Origin: Candidatus Izemoplasmatales bacterium
GTDB lineage: Bacteria; Bacillota_I; Bacilli_A; Izemoplasmatales; Hujiaoplasmataceae
Length of the DNA stretch: 64,000 bases
Assembly (NCBI GenBank): GCA_041649275.1
Contig: JBAZNL010000001.1
Coordinates: 124,001-188,000 of the forward strand
Reading direction: 5' to 3'
In this document: positions 57,299 to 64,000 of the stretch, piece by piece
Layout of the letters: each line of letters starts with the position of its first letter
Position numbering within the stretch: position 1 is the stretch's first letter
Notes under the pieces: model-generated
Databases searched by the model: none
Told to the model about the DNA's origin: nothing
The model's input: the letters and a program-made list of their open reading frames with translations, nothing else
Made by a program: the position numbers and the translations under genes

Positions 57299-59065
57299 AT
57301 GAAGTGGAACCTCACCTATCTCTTCGCCGACCAGGCCGCGTTCGACAAGGGCTACAACCAGTCGCTCGGCATCATCAAGAAACTCGGAACCTATAAGGGC
57401 AAGCTCGCCGATCCCGAGATGTTCCGCGCCTATTTCACGCTGCAGATCAAGCTGAACAAAGTCGGTCTCCGCGTCTATCAGTATGCCTCCCTCAAGAGCG
57501 ACCTGAACAAGAAGGACCTCGAGAACGCGAAACAGCTCCAGATGGTCCAGATCGCCTTCGCCCAGCTCGCGGAGAACTGCTCGTTTGAAGAACCCGAACT
57601 GCTCTCCCTCGGCAAGGATGTCGTCCTCGGCATGGTCGACAAGTATCCCGAGATCGCCGAGTTCAAGTTCAACTTCGAGAAGCTGTTCCGCCGCCAGGAG
57701 CACGTCCTCGACGACGCCTCCGAAGCGCTCCTCGCCAACTTCAACCGCCTCGCCCAGGCCGGCCGCGAGCTCTACAGTTCGCTCTCCGTCGCCGACATCC
57801 AGAACGGCGACGTCATGCTCGATTCGGGCGAGATCGTCACGATCACCAACTCCAACTACCGCTCCTTCATCGCCAAGAGCCAGAGCCCCAAGGAGCGCGA
57901 GGAGATCTTCGAATCGGTCTATTCCTACTACGACGTCCACAAGAACACCTACGCCAGCATCTACAAGGCCGTCCTCGAAGCCGACAACGCCTTCCGCAAG
58001 GCCCGCAGGTACGCGACCTCGCTCGAAAGCCGGCTCTTCAACGACGCGATCCCGGTCGCCGTGTACCACAACCTCGCCGCGGTCGCCCGCGAGACGGTCG
58101 AACCGATCAAGAAATACATCGAACTCCGCAAGAAGGCCCTCGGGCTCGAGGTCTACCACACCTACGACCGCTTCCTCGACCTCGTCAAGACCGACAAGGA
58201 GTACGAATACGAGGAAGCCCGCGAACTCTTCTTCAAGTCGATCGAGAAGTTCCCCGCCGATTTCCGGAAGAAGGCGAAGGAAGTCCTCGCCGACGGCTTC
58301 GTCGATGTCTACGAGGCGGAAGGAAAACGCACCGGCGCCTACTCCTCCTCGATGCCGGACCTCCATCCGTTCATCCTCCTGAACTACTCGAAGACGCTCG
58401 CCGACGTCTTCACCGTCGCCCACGAGGCCGGCCACTCGATCCATTCGATGTACGCCGCCGAAGGCCAGCCGGCCACCCTCCAGGACTACACGATCTTCGT
58501 CGCCGAGGTCGCCTCGACCTTCAACGAGCACAACCTCCTCGACTACTTCATCAAGGAGTCGAAGGCCTCGCGCAACGAGAAGATCGCCCTCCTGCAGCGC
58601 GCAATCGACGACATCCTCTCGACCTTCTACCGCCAGACGCTCTTCGCCTGCTACGAACTCGAGAGCCATCGTCTCGTCGAAGCCGGCGAGCCGATCACCT
58701 CCGACACCCTGTCGAAGATCATGATCGACCTCTACCAGGAGTTCTACGGCATCGACATCTCAAAGGAGAACCTGAAGCCGTTCGTCTGGGCGTACATCCC
58801 GCACCTCTTCTACACGCCGTTCTACGTCTACCAGTACGCGACCTCCTTCGCCGCCTCGCTCAAGCTCTACGAGAACGTCAAGGAAGGCAAGAAGGGCGCA
58901 TTCGAGAAATACGTCGGCCTGCTCAAGTCCGGCGGCAGCGCCTTCCCCGTCGACCAGCTCAAGAAGGCCGGCATCGATTTGACGAAGAAGGACGCGTTCC
59001 GCGCCGTTTCGAACCGACTTTCGGAACTCGTCGACCAGCTGGCTATTGAACTCGAAGCCAAGTGA
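57299..59065 (+). CDS. pepF: oligoendopeptidase F (M3 family)
   Basis: Zinc metallopeptidase cleaving oligopeptides in the cytosol. The zinc motif is VAHEAGHSIHSMYAAE near residue 380, with the third ligand Glu downstream in FVAEVASTFNEH. The N-terminal helical domain is MKWNLTYLFADQAAF. 588 residues, normal length. AGGAG precedes the ATG. The trpS leader promoter lies in its last codons. Confidence 0.95.
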   Translation: MKWNLTYLFADQAAFDKGYNQSLGIIKKLGTYKGKLADPEMFRAYFTLQIKLNKVGLRVYQYASLKSDLNKKDLENAKQLQMVQIAFAQLAENCSFEEPELLSLGKDVVLGMVDKYPEIAEFKFNFEKLFRRQEHVLDDASEALLANFNRLAQAGRELYSSLSVADIQNGDVMLDSGEIVTITNSNYRSFIAKSQSPKEREEIFESVYSYYDVHKNTYASIYKAVLEADNAFRKARRYATSLESRLFNDAIPVAVYHNLAAVARETVEPIKKYIELRKKALGLEVYHTYDRFLDLVKTDKEYEYEEARELFFKSIEKFPADFRKKAKEVLADGFVDVYEAEGKRTGAYSSSMPDLHPFILLNYSKTLADVFTVAHEAGHSIHSMYAAEGQPATLQDYTIFVAEVASTFNEHNLLDYFIKESKASRNEKIALLQRAIDDILSTFYRQTLFACYELESHRLVEAGEPITSDTLSKIMIDLYQEFYGIDISKENLKPFVWAYIPHLFYTPFYVYQYATSFAASLKLYENVKEGKKGAFEKYVGLLKSGGSAFPVDQLKKAGIDLTKKDAFRAVSNRLSELVDQLAIELEAK

Positions 59066-59074
59066 TGGTATAAT
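59046..59074 (+). promoter_or_regulatory. promoter of the trpS leader, overlapping the pepF 3' end
   Basis: TTGAAC (59046-59051), 17-bp spacer ending in TGG, TATAAT (59069-59074). The pepF stop lies inside the spacer. Confidence 0.8.
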
Positions 59075-59080
59075 GCATCC

Positions 59081-59305
59081 ATAAAAACAAAGCCTTGAAC
59101 CGGAAGAGTACCATGGAACGTCCGTCCCAAGCGAGCCCAGGATCGGTGGAACCGGGCGGCGGGCCCCATGCGAATGGACCGGCGAGCGACGCCAATCCCG
59201 TCCGCTGACCCCGTTATCGGTCTCAAGCGCCGGTTCTTCGGAACCGGAATCAAGGTGGTACCGCGTCTCTGACGTCCTTCCGTACGGAGGGACGTTTTCA
59301 TTTTC
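59081..59305 (+). promoter_or_regulatory. T-box riboswitch leader of trpS
   Basis: The T-box core CAAGGTGGTACCGCG lies at 59251-59265. It is preceded by a stable hairpin CCGGTTC/GAACCGG (stem III position) and followed by a terminator ACGTCC...GGACGT with a T-rich end (59272-59305). Candidate specifier is TGG followed by A in GCGAATGGACC, fitting tryptophan. It should sense uncharged tRNA-Trp. Confidence 0.9.
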
Positions 59306-59318
59306 CAGGAGGTTTCCC

Positions 59319-60320
59319 ATGAAGAAGATCCTATCGGGCATCAAGCCGAGCGGCACGCTCACCCTCGGCAACTACATCGGCGCGATCTCGAAGTTCGTCG
59401 AACTCCAGCGGAAGCGCCCCGACGATCTGTTCTATCTGTTCGTCGCCGACCTGCACGCGATCACCGTCCCCCAGGAGACGGCGCTCTTGCGCAAGCGCAC
59501 CCGTGACGTCGCGGCGATGTACCTCGCCGCCGGCATCGATCCCGCACGCACGGTCCTGTTCGTGCAGTCGGAGATCAAGGAGCACGCCGAGCTCGGCTAC
59601 CTCCTGCAATGCTTCACCTATATCGGCGAACTCGAGCGTATGACCCAGTTCAAGGACAAGTCGAAGAAAGGCGAGACCGGCCTCACCTCGGCGCTCTTCA
59701 CCTACCCGGCCCTGATGGCCGCCGACATCCTCCTCTACGACGCCGACTTCGTTCCCGTCGGCGACGACCAGAAGCAGCACCTCGAGCTCACGCGCGACAT
59801 CGCCGCCCGCTTCAACAACCGTTTCGGCGCCTTCTTCACCGTCCCCGAACCGCTGATCCCCGAAGTCGGGGCGCGGATCATGGACCTCCAGGACCCCGCG
59901 AAGAAGATGTCGAAGTCGGAGGATTCCGACAAGGGCTGCATCACCCTCTACGACGACCGTCCGACGATCCTCCGCAAGATCAGGTCCGCCGTCACCGACT
60001 CGGTCGGGACGATGCGTTTCGATCCGGAGGACCAGCCCGGCCTCGCCAACCTGATCACGATCTACGCCGCGCTTTCCGGCCTCTCCCCCGCCGAGGTCGT
60101 CTTCCGCTTCCCCGGGCCGGGCTACGCCCCCTTCAAGGACGCCTGCGCCGAACTCGTCGCCGATGAGATCGGAAAGCTCCAGAAACGATACGACGAGGTG
60201 ATCGCCTCGGGAACGCTCGACGCGATCCTCGACCGGGGCCGCGAGACCGCCGGCCGCGAAGCCTTCCGCAAGCTCGAGAAATGCAAGCAGAAGATCGGCC
60301 TCGGCCGCAAGCGCAACTGA
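59319..60320 (+). CDS. trpS: tryptophan--tRNA ligase
   Basis: Class I synthetase for tryptophan. The HIGH-type motif is KPSGTLTLGNYIGAI and the KMSKS motif KKMSKSED. 333 residues, as usual. AGGAGG lies six to seven bases before the ATG. Under T-box control and followed by a strong terminator. Confidence 0.97.
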   Translation: MKKILSGIKPSGTLTLGNYIGAISKFVELQRKRPDDLFYLFVADLHAITVPQETALLRKRTRDVAAMYLAAGIDPARTVLFVQSEIKEHAELGYLLQCFTYIGELERMTQFKDKSKKGETGLTSALFTYPALMAADILLYDADFVPVGDDQKQHLELTRDIAARFNNRFGAFFTVPEPLIPEVGARIMDLQDPAKKMSKSEDSDKGCITLYDDRPTILRKIRSAVTDSVGTMRFDPEDQPGLANLITIYAALSGLSPAEVVFRFPGPGYAPFKDACAELVADEIGKLQKRYDEVIASGTLDAILDRGRETAGREAFRKLEKCKQKIGLGRKRN

Positions 60321-60322
60321 AG

Positions 60323-60360
60323 AAAACAGAGACCGGGGAATCACTCCCGGTCTCTGTTTT
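60323..60360. terminator. bidirectional terminator between trpS and ptsH
   Basis: Perfect stem AAAACAGAGACCGGG/CCCGGTCTCTGTTTT with an 8-base loop; T-runs on both strands. Confidence 0.92.
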
Positions 60361-60626
60361 CATAACGACGCGTTGATGTCCTCGACGGCGAGTGCGATCG
60401 CGGTGATCGCGGCCTCCTCGTCGGATCCGTCGGCGACCACCCTGAAGGGGGTCTTGGCGGGGATTCCGAGCGACATCACGCCCATGATCGACTTCATGTT
60501 CACGGTCTCCTTCCGATAGGAGATCGTGACCTTGCACTTGAATGCGTTCGCCCTGGCGACGAGGATCGTCGCCGGCCGCGCATGCATGCCGTAGGGATAG
60601 CGGATTGCGAATTCGGCTTCCTTCAT
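60360..60626 (-). CDS. ptsH: PTS phosphocarrier protein HPr
   Basis: Phosphate carrier of the sugar phosphotransferase system. His15 lies in GMHARPATILVARA and the regulatory Ser46 in NMKSIMGVMSLGI, so both the enzyme I site and the HPr-kinase site are present. That implies Bacillota-type catabolite control. 88 residues. AAAGGA precedes the ATG. It lies four bases after an EIIB-like gene; ptsI is not adjacent. Confidence 0.95.
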   Translation of the reverse strand: MKEAEFAIRYPYGMHARPATILVARANAFKCKVTISYRKETVNMKSIMGVMSLGIPAKTPFRVVADGSDEEAAITAIALAVEDINASL

Positions 60627-60630
60627 GGTC

Positions 60631-61002
60631 TCAGTCCTTTCGCGGAAAACGTTCCACGAGACGCCCGACGTAAAACGGGAAGAGCGCCTTCACGGTCTTT
60701 CCGGCGACAGTGACGCCGGTCGCGCCGAGCGCTTGGATGGCGGCGAGGTCGGCTTTCTTCAGGTCGGCGAGCGCGAAGGTCGCGCGGCCGCCTTCGGCGG
60801 CTGCGGAGAGGACGTTCTCGGTCCCGCCAAGCAGGGCGAGGATCTTCTCGATGCGTTCGTCCGGAATCGGTTCGGGACGCCGTTTCCGGCGCGCGAACAG
60901 CGTGCCGGCGAGAAGCCCCGCGAGCGCGACGGCAATGACGCACGCGACGACGATCAGGACGACGACGCCCGTGGTCAGGACCAGCGCATACGGTACGTTC
61001 AT
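60631..61002 (-). CDS. membrane-anchored EIIB-like protein lacking the phosphorylation cysteine
   Basis: 123 residues: one N-terminal membrane helix (ALVLTTGVVVLIVVACVIAVAL), a basic linker (RRKRRPEP), then a domain resembling glucose-type PTS EIIB. That domain shows IEKILALLGGTENVLSAA, GRATFAL, and KKADLAAIQALGATGVTVAG. In true EIIB the strand after GGxENI carries the phosphorylated Cys (CxTRLR); here the matching text is EGGRATF, with no Cys. It is probably regulatory or a lost enzyme. AGGGTGAT precedes the ATG. Same transcript as ptsH. Confidence 0.78.
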   Translation of the reverse strand: MNVPYALVLTTGVVVLIVVACVIAVALAGLLAGTLFARRKRRPEPIPDERIEKILALLGGTENVLSAAAEGGRATFALADLKKADLAAIQALGATGVTVAGKTVKALFPFYVGRLVERFPRKD

Positions 61003-61018
61003 AGGATCACCCTTCTCT

Positions 61019-61027
61019 ATTCTACCA
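61019..61027 (-). promoter_or_regulatory. extended -10 promoter of the EIIB-like/ptsH pair
   Basis: Minus strand TGGTAGAAT, 17 bases before the start codon; a weak TTTTTC lies 17 bp upstream of the hexamer. Confidence 0.5.
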
Positions 61028-61081
61028 TACCCGGCGCGAAAGAAAAAGATGAATAAAAATTCACCTCTCCTTCGCGCCCCC

Positions 61082-61110
61082 TTGCCAAACGGAACCGCAT
61101 GGAATATAAT
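61082..61110 (+). promoter_or_regulatory. promoter of ppa
   Basis: TTGCCA (61082-61087), 17-bp spacer, TATAAT (61105-61110). Confidence 0.8.
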
Positions 61111-61140
61111 GAATCATATCCTGAACAGGGGGAAACCGTC

Positions 61141-61641
61141 ATGAAGACAGTGATCGAAGCCATCATCGAGATCCCGATGGGGACGCAGAACAAGTACGAG
61201 GTCGACAAGAAGCGCAACCGCATCAAGCTCAACCGCGTGATGTATTCGAAGATGACCTATCCGGCCGAATACGGCTTCATCGAGGAGACCCTCGCCGACG
61301 ACGGCGACCCGCTCGACATCCTCGTGCTTGCGACGACGCACACCTTCCCGGGTTGCATCGTCGACGCCCGCGTCGTCGGCTACCTCGACATGTGGGACGG
61401 CGGCCAGCACGACGAGAAGATCATCGCCGTGGTCGACGCCGACCCGCGGTTCGACCACATCCAGAACATCTTCGACATCCAGGAACTCCAACTCCGCGAG
61501 ATCAAGCTCTTCTTCCGCACCTACAAGGAGCTGCTTCCGGGTCACGACGTGATCGTCAAGGACTACTACGACCAGGAGAAGGCCGTCGCCCTCCTCGAGA
61601 AGTACGAGATCGCCTACCGCGAAGCCAAGAAACGCCACTGA
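61141..61641 (+). CDS. ppa: inorganic pyrophosphatase (family I)
   Basis: Hydrolyses pyrophosphate and so drives biosynthetic reactions. The signature DDGDPLDILVL with three Asp lies near residue 55, and KYEVDKKRNRIKLNRVMY and YPAEYGFIEETL are typical. 166 residues. The ATG at 61141 has GGGGG upstream; the longer frame from 61099 overlaps the promoter. Confidence 0.95.
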   Translation: MKTVIEAIIEIPMGTQNKYEVDKKRNRIKLNRVMYSKMTYPAEYGFIEETLADDGDPLDILVLATTHTFPGCIVDARVVGYLDMWDGGQHDEKIIAVVDADPRFDHIQNIFDIQELQLREIKLFFRTYKELLPGHDVIVKDYYDQEKAVALLEKYEIAYREAKKRH

Positions 61642-61648
61642 ATGCGAA

Positions 61649-61673
61649 AGCGCGCCGAACGGCGCGCTTTTTT
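61649..61673. terminator. bidirectional terminator between ppa and the amidohydrolase
   Basis: Stem GCGCGCC/GGCGCGC with a GAAC loop and six T on the plus strand; the minus strand has a shorter T-run (TTTCGC). Confidence 0.85.
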
Positions 61674-62845
61674 CATGCCTTGTGGACGACGGACCCGTTC
61701 ACCGCGACGAGCGCGGGCTTGGTCAGATAATGGAGCGGATGCCCGTCCCAGACGACGAGGTCGGCGTCCTTGCCCGGTTCGATCGAGCCGACGCGACCGG
61801 CGACGCCGACGATCTTCGCGGCGTCGATCGTCACCGCCCGGAAGGCGGAGAGCTCGTCGAGTCCCTCGCGGACGAAGATCCCGACCTGGGTGAGCGCGTT
61901 GGAAAGCGAGATCACCGGGTGGTCGGTCATGATCGCGAACTCGATCCCGCCGTCATGGAGGATCCTCGCGGCCCGGAAGGTCTTGTTCCGAAGTTCGTAC
62001 TTCGACTTCGTCCCGAGCGTCGGACCGATGATCACCCGCGTGCCGTGCTTCTTCAGGTAGTCGACGATCAGATGGCCTTCGGTGGCGTGCTCGATCGTCG
62101 CGGAAAGGCCGAACTCCTCGATGATCCGGATCGCGGTGACGATGTCGTCCTGCTGGTGGGCATGGATCTTCACCGGCAAACCTTCGAAGACGCGTGCAAG
62201 CGACTCCCACTTGATGTTGAACTCGGGCTTGACGGCGTCCGGATTGGTCTGGACGTCCTTCTGGTACTTGTCCTTCTTCGCCTTGTATTCGCGCGCCTTC
62301 ACGAGCGCATCGCGGATCAGCGCCGCCGATCCCATCCGGGTCGTCGGCGTCTGGCTCTTCCCGCTGTAGACGCGCTTCGGATTTTCGCCGAGCGCCATCT
62401 TCATCGCCGATTCGGGAACGATCACCATGTCGTCGACGGTCGTCCCGCAGGTCTTCATGACGGTGAAGGTGCCGCCGATCACGTTGCCCGATCCGGGTCC
62501 GGTCGAGACCGTCGTGACGCCCGCCTCGAGCGCTTCGCGGAAGGCGACGTCCTGCGGCTTGACCGCATCGATCGCCCGGAGTTCGGGGAACACCGGGTTG
62601 GTCATCTCGTTGCCATCGGACCCCTCGAAGCCGATCGACTCCTCGAACATGCCGATGTGGCAATGGGCGTCGACGATGCCGGGAGTGACGTAGCGCCCGG
62701 CGGCGTCATAGACCTCCGCAGCCTCCGTGGGAAGGGTGCCGGGATCCCCGACGGCGGCGATTTTCGTCCCTTCGACGAGGATGTCGGAGAGGACGTAGTT
62801 GCGGTCGGCCATGCCGACGAGGTACGCGTTCCTGATCAGGATCAT
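61673..62845 (-). CDS. metal-dependent amidohydrolase (imidazolonepropionase-like)
   Basis: TIM-barrel amidohydrolase of 390 residues. The metal-binding HxH is in PGIVDAHCHIGMFEES, with later His in PVKIHAHQQDD and ATIEHATEGHL and the Asp in FAIMTDHPVISL. The C-terminal part GSIEPGKDADLVVWDGHPL closes the composite beta domain. Substrate unknown. AGGAGG precedes the ATG. It begins one base after the stop of the next gene upstream, an M20 amidohydrolase. Confidence 0.9.
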   Translation of the reverse strand: MILIRNAYLVGMADRNYVLSDILVEGTKIAAVGDPGTLPTEAAEVYDAAGRYVTPGIVDAHCHIGMFEESIGFEGSDGNEMTNPVFPELRAIDAVKPQDVAFREALEAGVTTVSTGPGSGNVIGGTFTVMKTCGTTVDDMVIVPESAMKMALGENPKRVYSGKSQTPTTRMGSAALIRDALVKAREYKAKKDKYQKDVQTNPDAVKPEFNIKWESLARVFEGLPVKIHAHQQDDIVTAIRIIEEFGLSATIEHATEGHLIVDYLKKHGTRVIIGPTLGTKSKYELRNKTFRAARILHDGGIEFAIMTDHPVISLSNALTQVGIFVREGLDELSAFRAVTIDAAKIVGVAGRVGSIEPGKDADLVVWDGHPLHYLTKPALVAVNGSVVHKA

Positions 62846-62846
62846 G

Positions 62847-64000
62847 TCATTCTTCCTCCTTCGGATGATGGGAACCGTGGATCACGACGCCGGCGAGGAC
62901 CGCGGCTCCGGAGAGGAGCGCGCCTTCGTCGACGTTGAAGCGGGGATGGTGCAGGCCGTAGCCGGTGTCTTCGCCGGCGCGGGTGCCGAGCCAGGCGATG
63001 CAGCCGGTCCGATGGGCGATGTACTTCGAAAAGTCCTCGGCGCCCATCGACGCCTTCGGAATGTCGACGAAACGGTCTTCGCCGAGCAGGCAGCCGGTGA
63101 CCGCGCGCATCCGCGCGGCCGGTTCGGCGGCGTTGACCGTCGGATCGTAACCGTATTCGTAATGGTAGTCGTAGCTGCCGCCGCGCATCGCCGTCACGCC
63201 TCGCAGGACGTCCTCGATCCCTTGCTTCATCCTCTCGCGGACGGTCTCGTTGAAGGTCCGGACGGTGCCTTCGAGGAAGGCTGAGGCGGGGATGATGTTG
63301 TGGGTCGTGCCGGCATGCACCTGCGCGATCGTGACGACGGCGCTCTCGGTCGGGTCGAGCGTACGCGAGACGAGCGCCTGGAGCGCCGTCACGACCTCGG
63401 CCTGCATCAGGATCGGATCGACCGAGAGATGCGGGTAGGCGGCGTGCGCGCCGCGACCGTGGAGGGTGATCCGGATCGTGTCGGCGGCGGCCATCGCCTC
63501 GCCGGTCTTGATCGCGATCGTCCCCGACGGGTAGGCGGGGCTGACGTGGAGGGCGTAGAAACACTCGACGTCGTCCAGAAGACCCGAGGCGACGATGCCG
63601 TCGGCACCGCCGGGGGAGGGTCCCTCCTCCGCCTCCTGGAAGATCAGCCTGACGGTGCCCTTCCAGAGTCCGCGATGGTCGTTCAGAAACTTCGCGGCCG
63701 TCAAAAGCATCGCCGTGTGCGCGTCGTGACCGCACGCGTGCATCCGGCCGTCGACGGTCGAACGGTACTCGAGTCCGGCGTTCTCCTCGAGCATCGGCAG
63801 CGCGTCCATGTCGGCGCGCAGACCGACGACGGGACCGGACCCGTTCTCGAGAATGCCGAGAAGCGAGTTCTTCCCGACGTGTGGGGCGACGGCGATGCCC
63901 GCCGCCCGCAGCTCGGCGGCGACGAAATCGTGCGTCGCGCGGACGCCGAAGCCGCACTCCGGATGCGCGTGGATGTGCCTTCGGATGCGGATCAGGTCCT
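62847..64000 (-). CDS. M20-family amidohydrolase/peptidase, partial (5' end outside window)
   Basis: N-acyl amino acid or peptide amidohydrolase with a di-metal site. The frame is open to the right edge, and the beginning reads LIRIRRHIHAHPECGF, so only about ten N-terminal residues should be missing. The apparent ATG at 63811-63809 is the Met of LRADMDALP, not the start. Metal ligands are seen in HACGHDAHTAML and FQEAEEGPSPGG, and the lid domain has HGRGAHAAYPH. The end is GSHHPKEEE. It forms an operon with the following amidohydrolase. Confidence 0.93.
   Translation of the reverse strand, partial: DLIRIRRHIHAHPECGFGVRATHDFVAAELRAAGIAVAPHVGKNSLLGILENGSGPVVGLRADMDALPMLEENAGLEYRSTVDGRMHACGHDAHTAMLLTAAKFLNDHRGLWKGTVRLIFQEAEEGPSPGGADGIVASGLLDDVECFYALHVSPAYPSGTIAIKTGEAMAAADTIRITLHGRGAHAAYPHLSVDPILMQAEVVTALQALVSRTLDPTESAVVTIAQVHAGTTHNIIPASAFLEGTVRTFNETVRERMKQGIEDVLRGVTAMRGGSYDYHYEYGYDPTVNAAEPAARMRAVTGCLLGEDRFVDIPKASMGAEDFSKYIAHRTGCIAWLGTRAGEDTGYGLHHPRFNVDEGALLSGAAVLAGVVIHGSHHPKEEE

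Overview
The window is a GC-rich bacterial chromosome segment of dense housekeeping genes, most of them on the minus strand. I infer a Bacillota lineage, on the Bacilli/Mollicutes side, that uses the standard genetic code. The reasons are the yqeG-yqeH-yqeK-rsfS-yqeM-comEA-comEC-holA-rpsT order, the alaS-ruvX-yrzB...udk-greA...mtnN order, an Spx regulator, an HPr with both His15 and Ser46, two T-box leaders, and a lipoprotein-type PotD. UGA and UAG both serve as ordinary stops. Promoters are AT-rich sigma-A type (TTGNNN-17-TATAAT, often with an extended -10) and stand out against the GC-rich background. The taxonomic placement is inference, not a database result. No phage, insertion sequence, CRISPR array or rRNA was seen.

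Layout. 1-9.4 kb: aldo/keto reductase, tRNA-Leu(CAA), a heterodimeric ABC exporter pair, argS, a Nudix hydrolase and an ABC-F ATPase. 9.5-15.1 kb: CorA-type transporter, potABCD polyamine uptake operon and a small membrane protein. 15.3-19.8 kb: a two-component system, a divergent glutathione peroxidase, an E2-acyltransferase-like protein and a divergent PAP2-like membrane protein. 19.8-24.8 kb: pyruvate kinase broken by an in-frame stop, then typA, an RluA-family pseudouridine synthase, a HIT protein and a small membrane protein. 25-31.3 kb: a GH65 enzyme and a 1358-residue GGDEF-EAL protein. 31.4-39.1 kb: rpsT facing the yqeG-to-holA ribosome/competence/replication operon. 39-49.4 kb: MATE transporter, acyl-ACP thioesterase, YgiQ radical-SAM protein, YgjP peptidase, mtnN, greA, udk, yrzB, ruvX and alaS with its T-box. 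49.4-55.5 kb: recD2, an Xaa-Pro aminopeptidase, a PadR-DUF1700-DUF4097 operon and a VTT-domain membrane protein. 55.5-64 kb: gap, spx, pepF, T-box-trpS, ptsH with a degenerate EIIB-like protein, ppa and two amidohydrolases, the last cut by the window edge.

How it fits together. The genes cover translation (argS, alaS, trpS, rpsT, typA, rsfS, yqeH), glycolysis (gap, pyk), PTS signalling, polyamine import, peptide turnover and redox regulation (spx, gpx). The most unusual points are the nonsense codon in pyk, the EIIB-like protein without its phosphorylatable cysteine beside ptsH, the free-standing E2 domain lacking the catalytic histidine, the GGDEF domain with a changed metal ligand, the GH65 enzyme lacking the usual phosphate-site motif, and the palindromic operator over the padR promoter. 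I saw no clear candidate for an entirely new multi-gene system.
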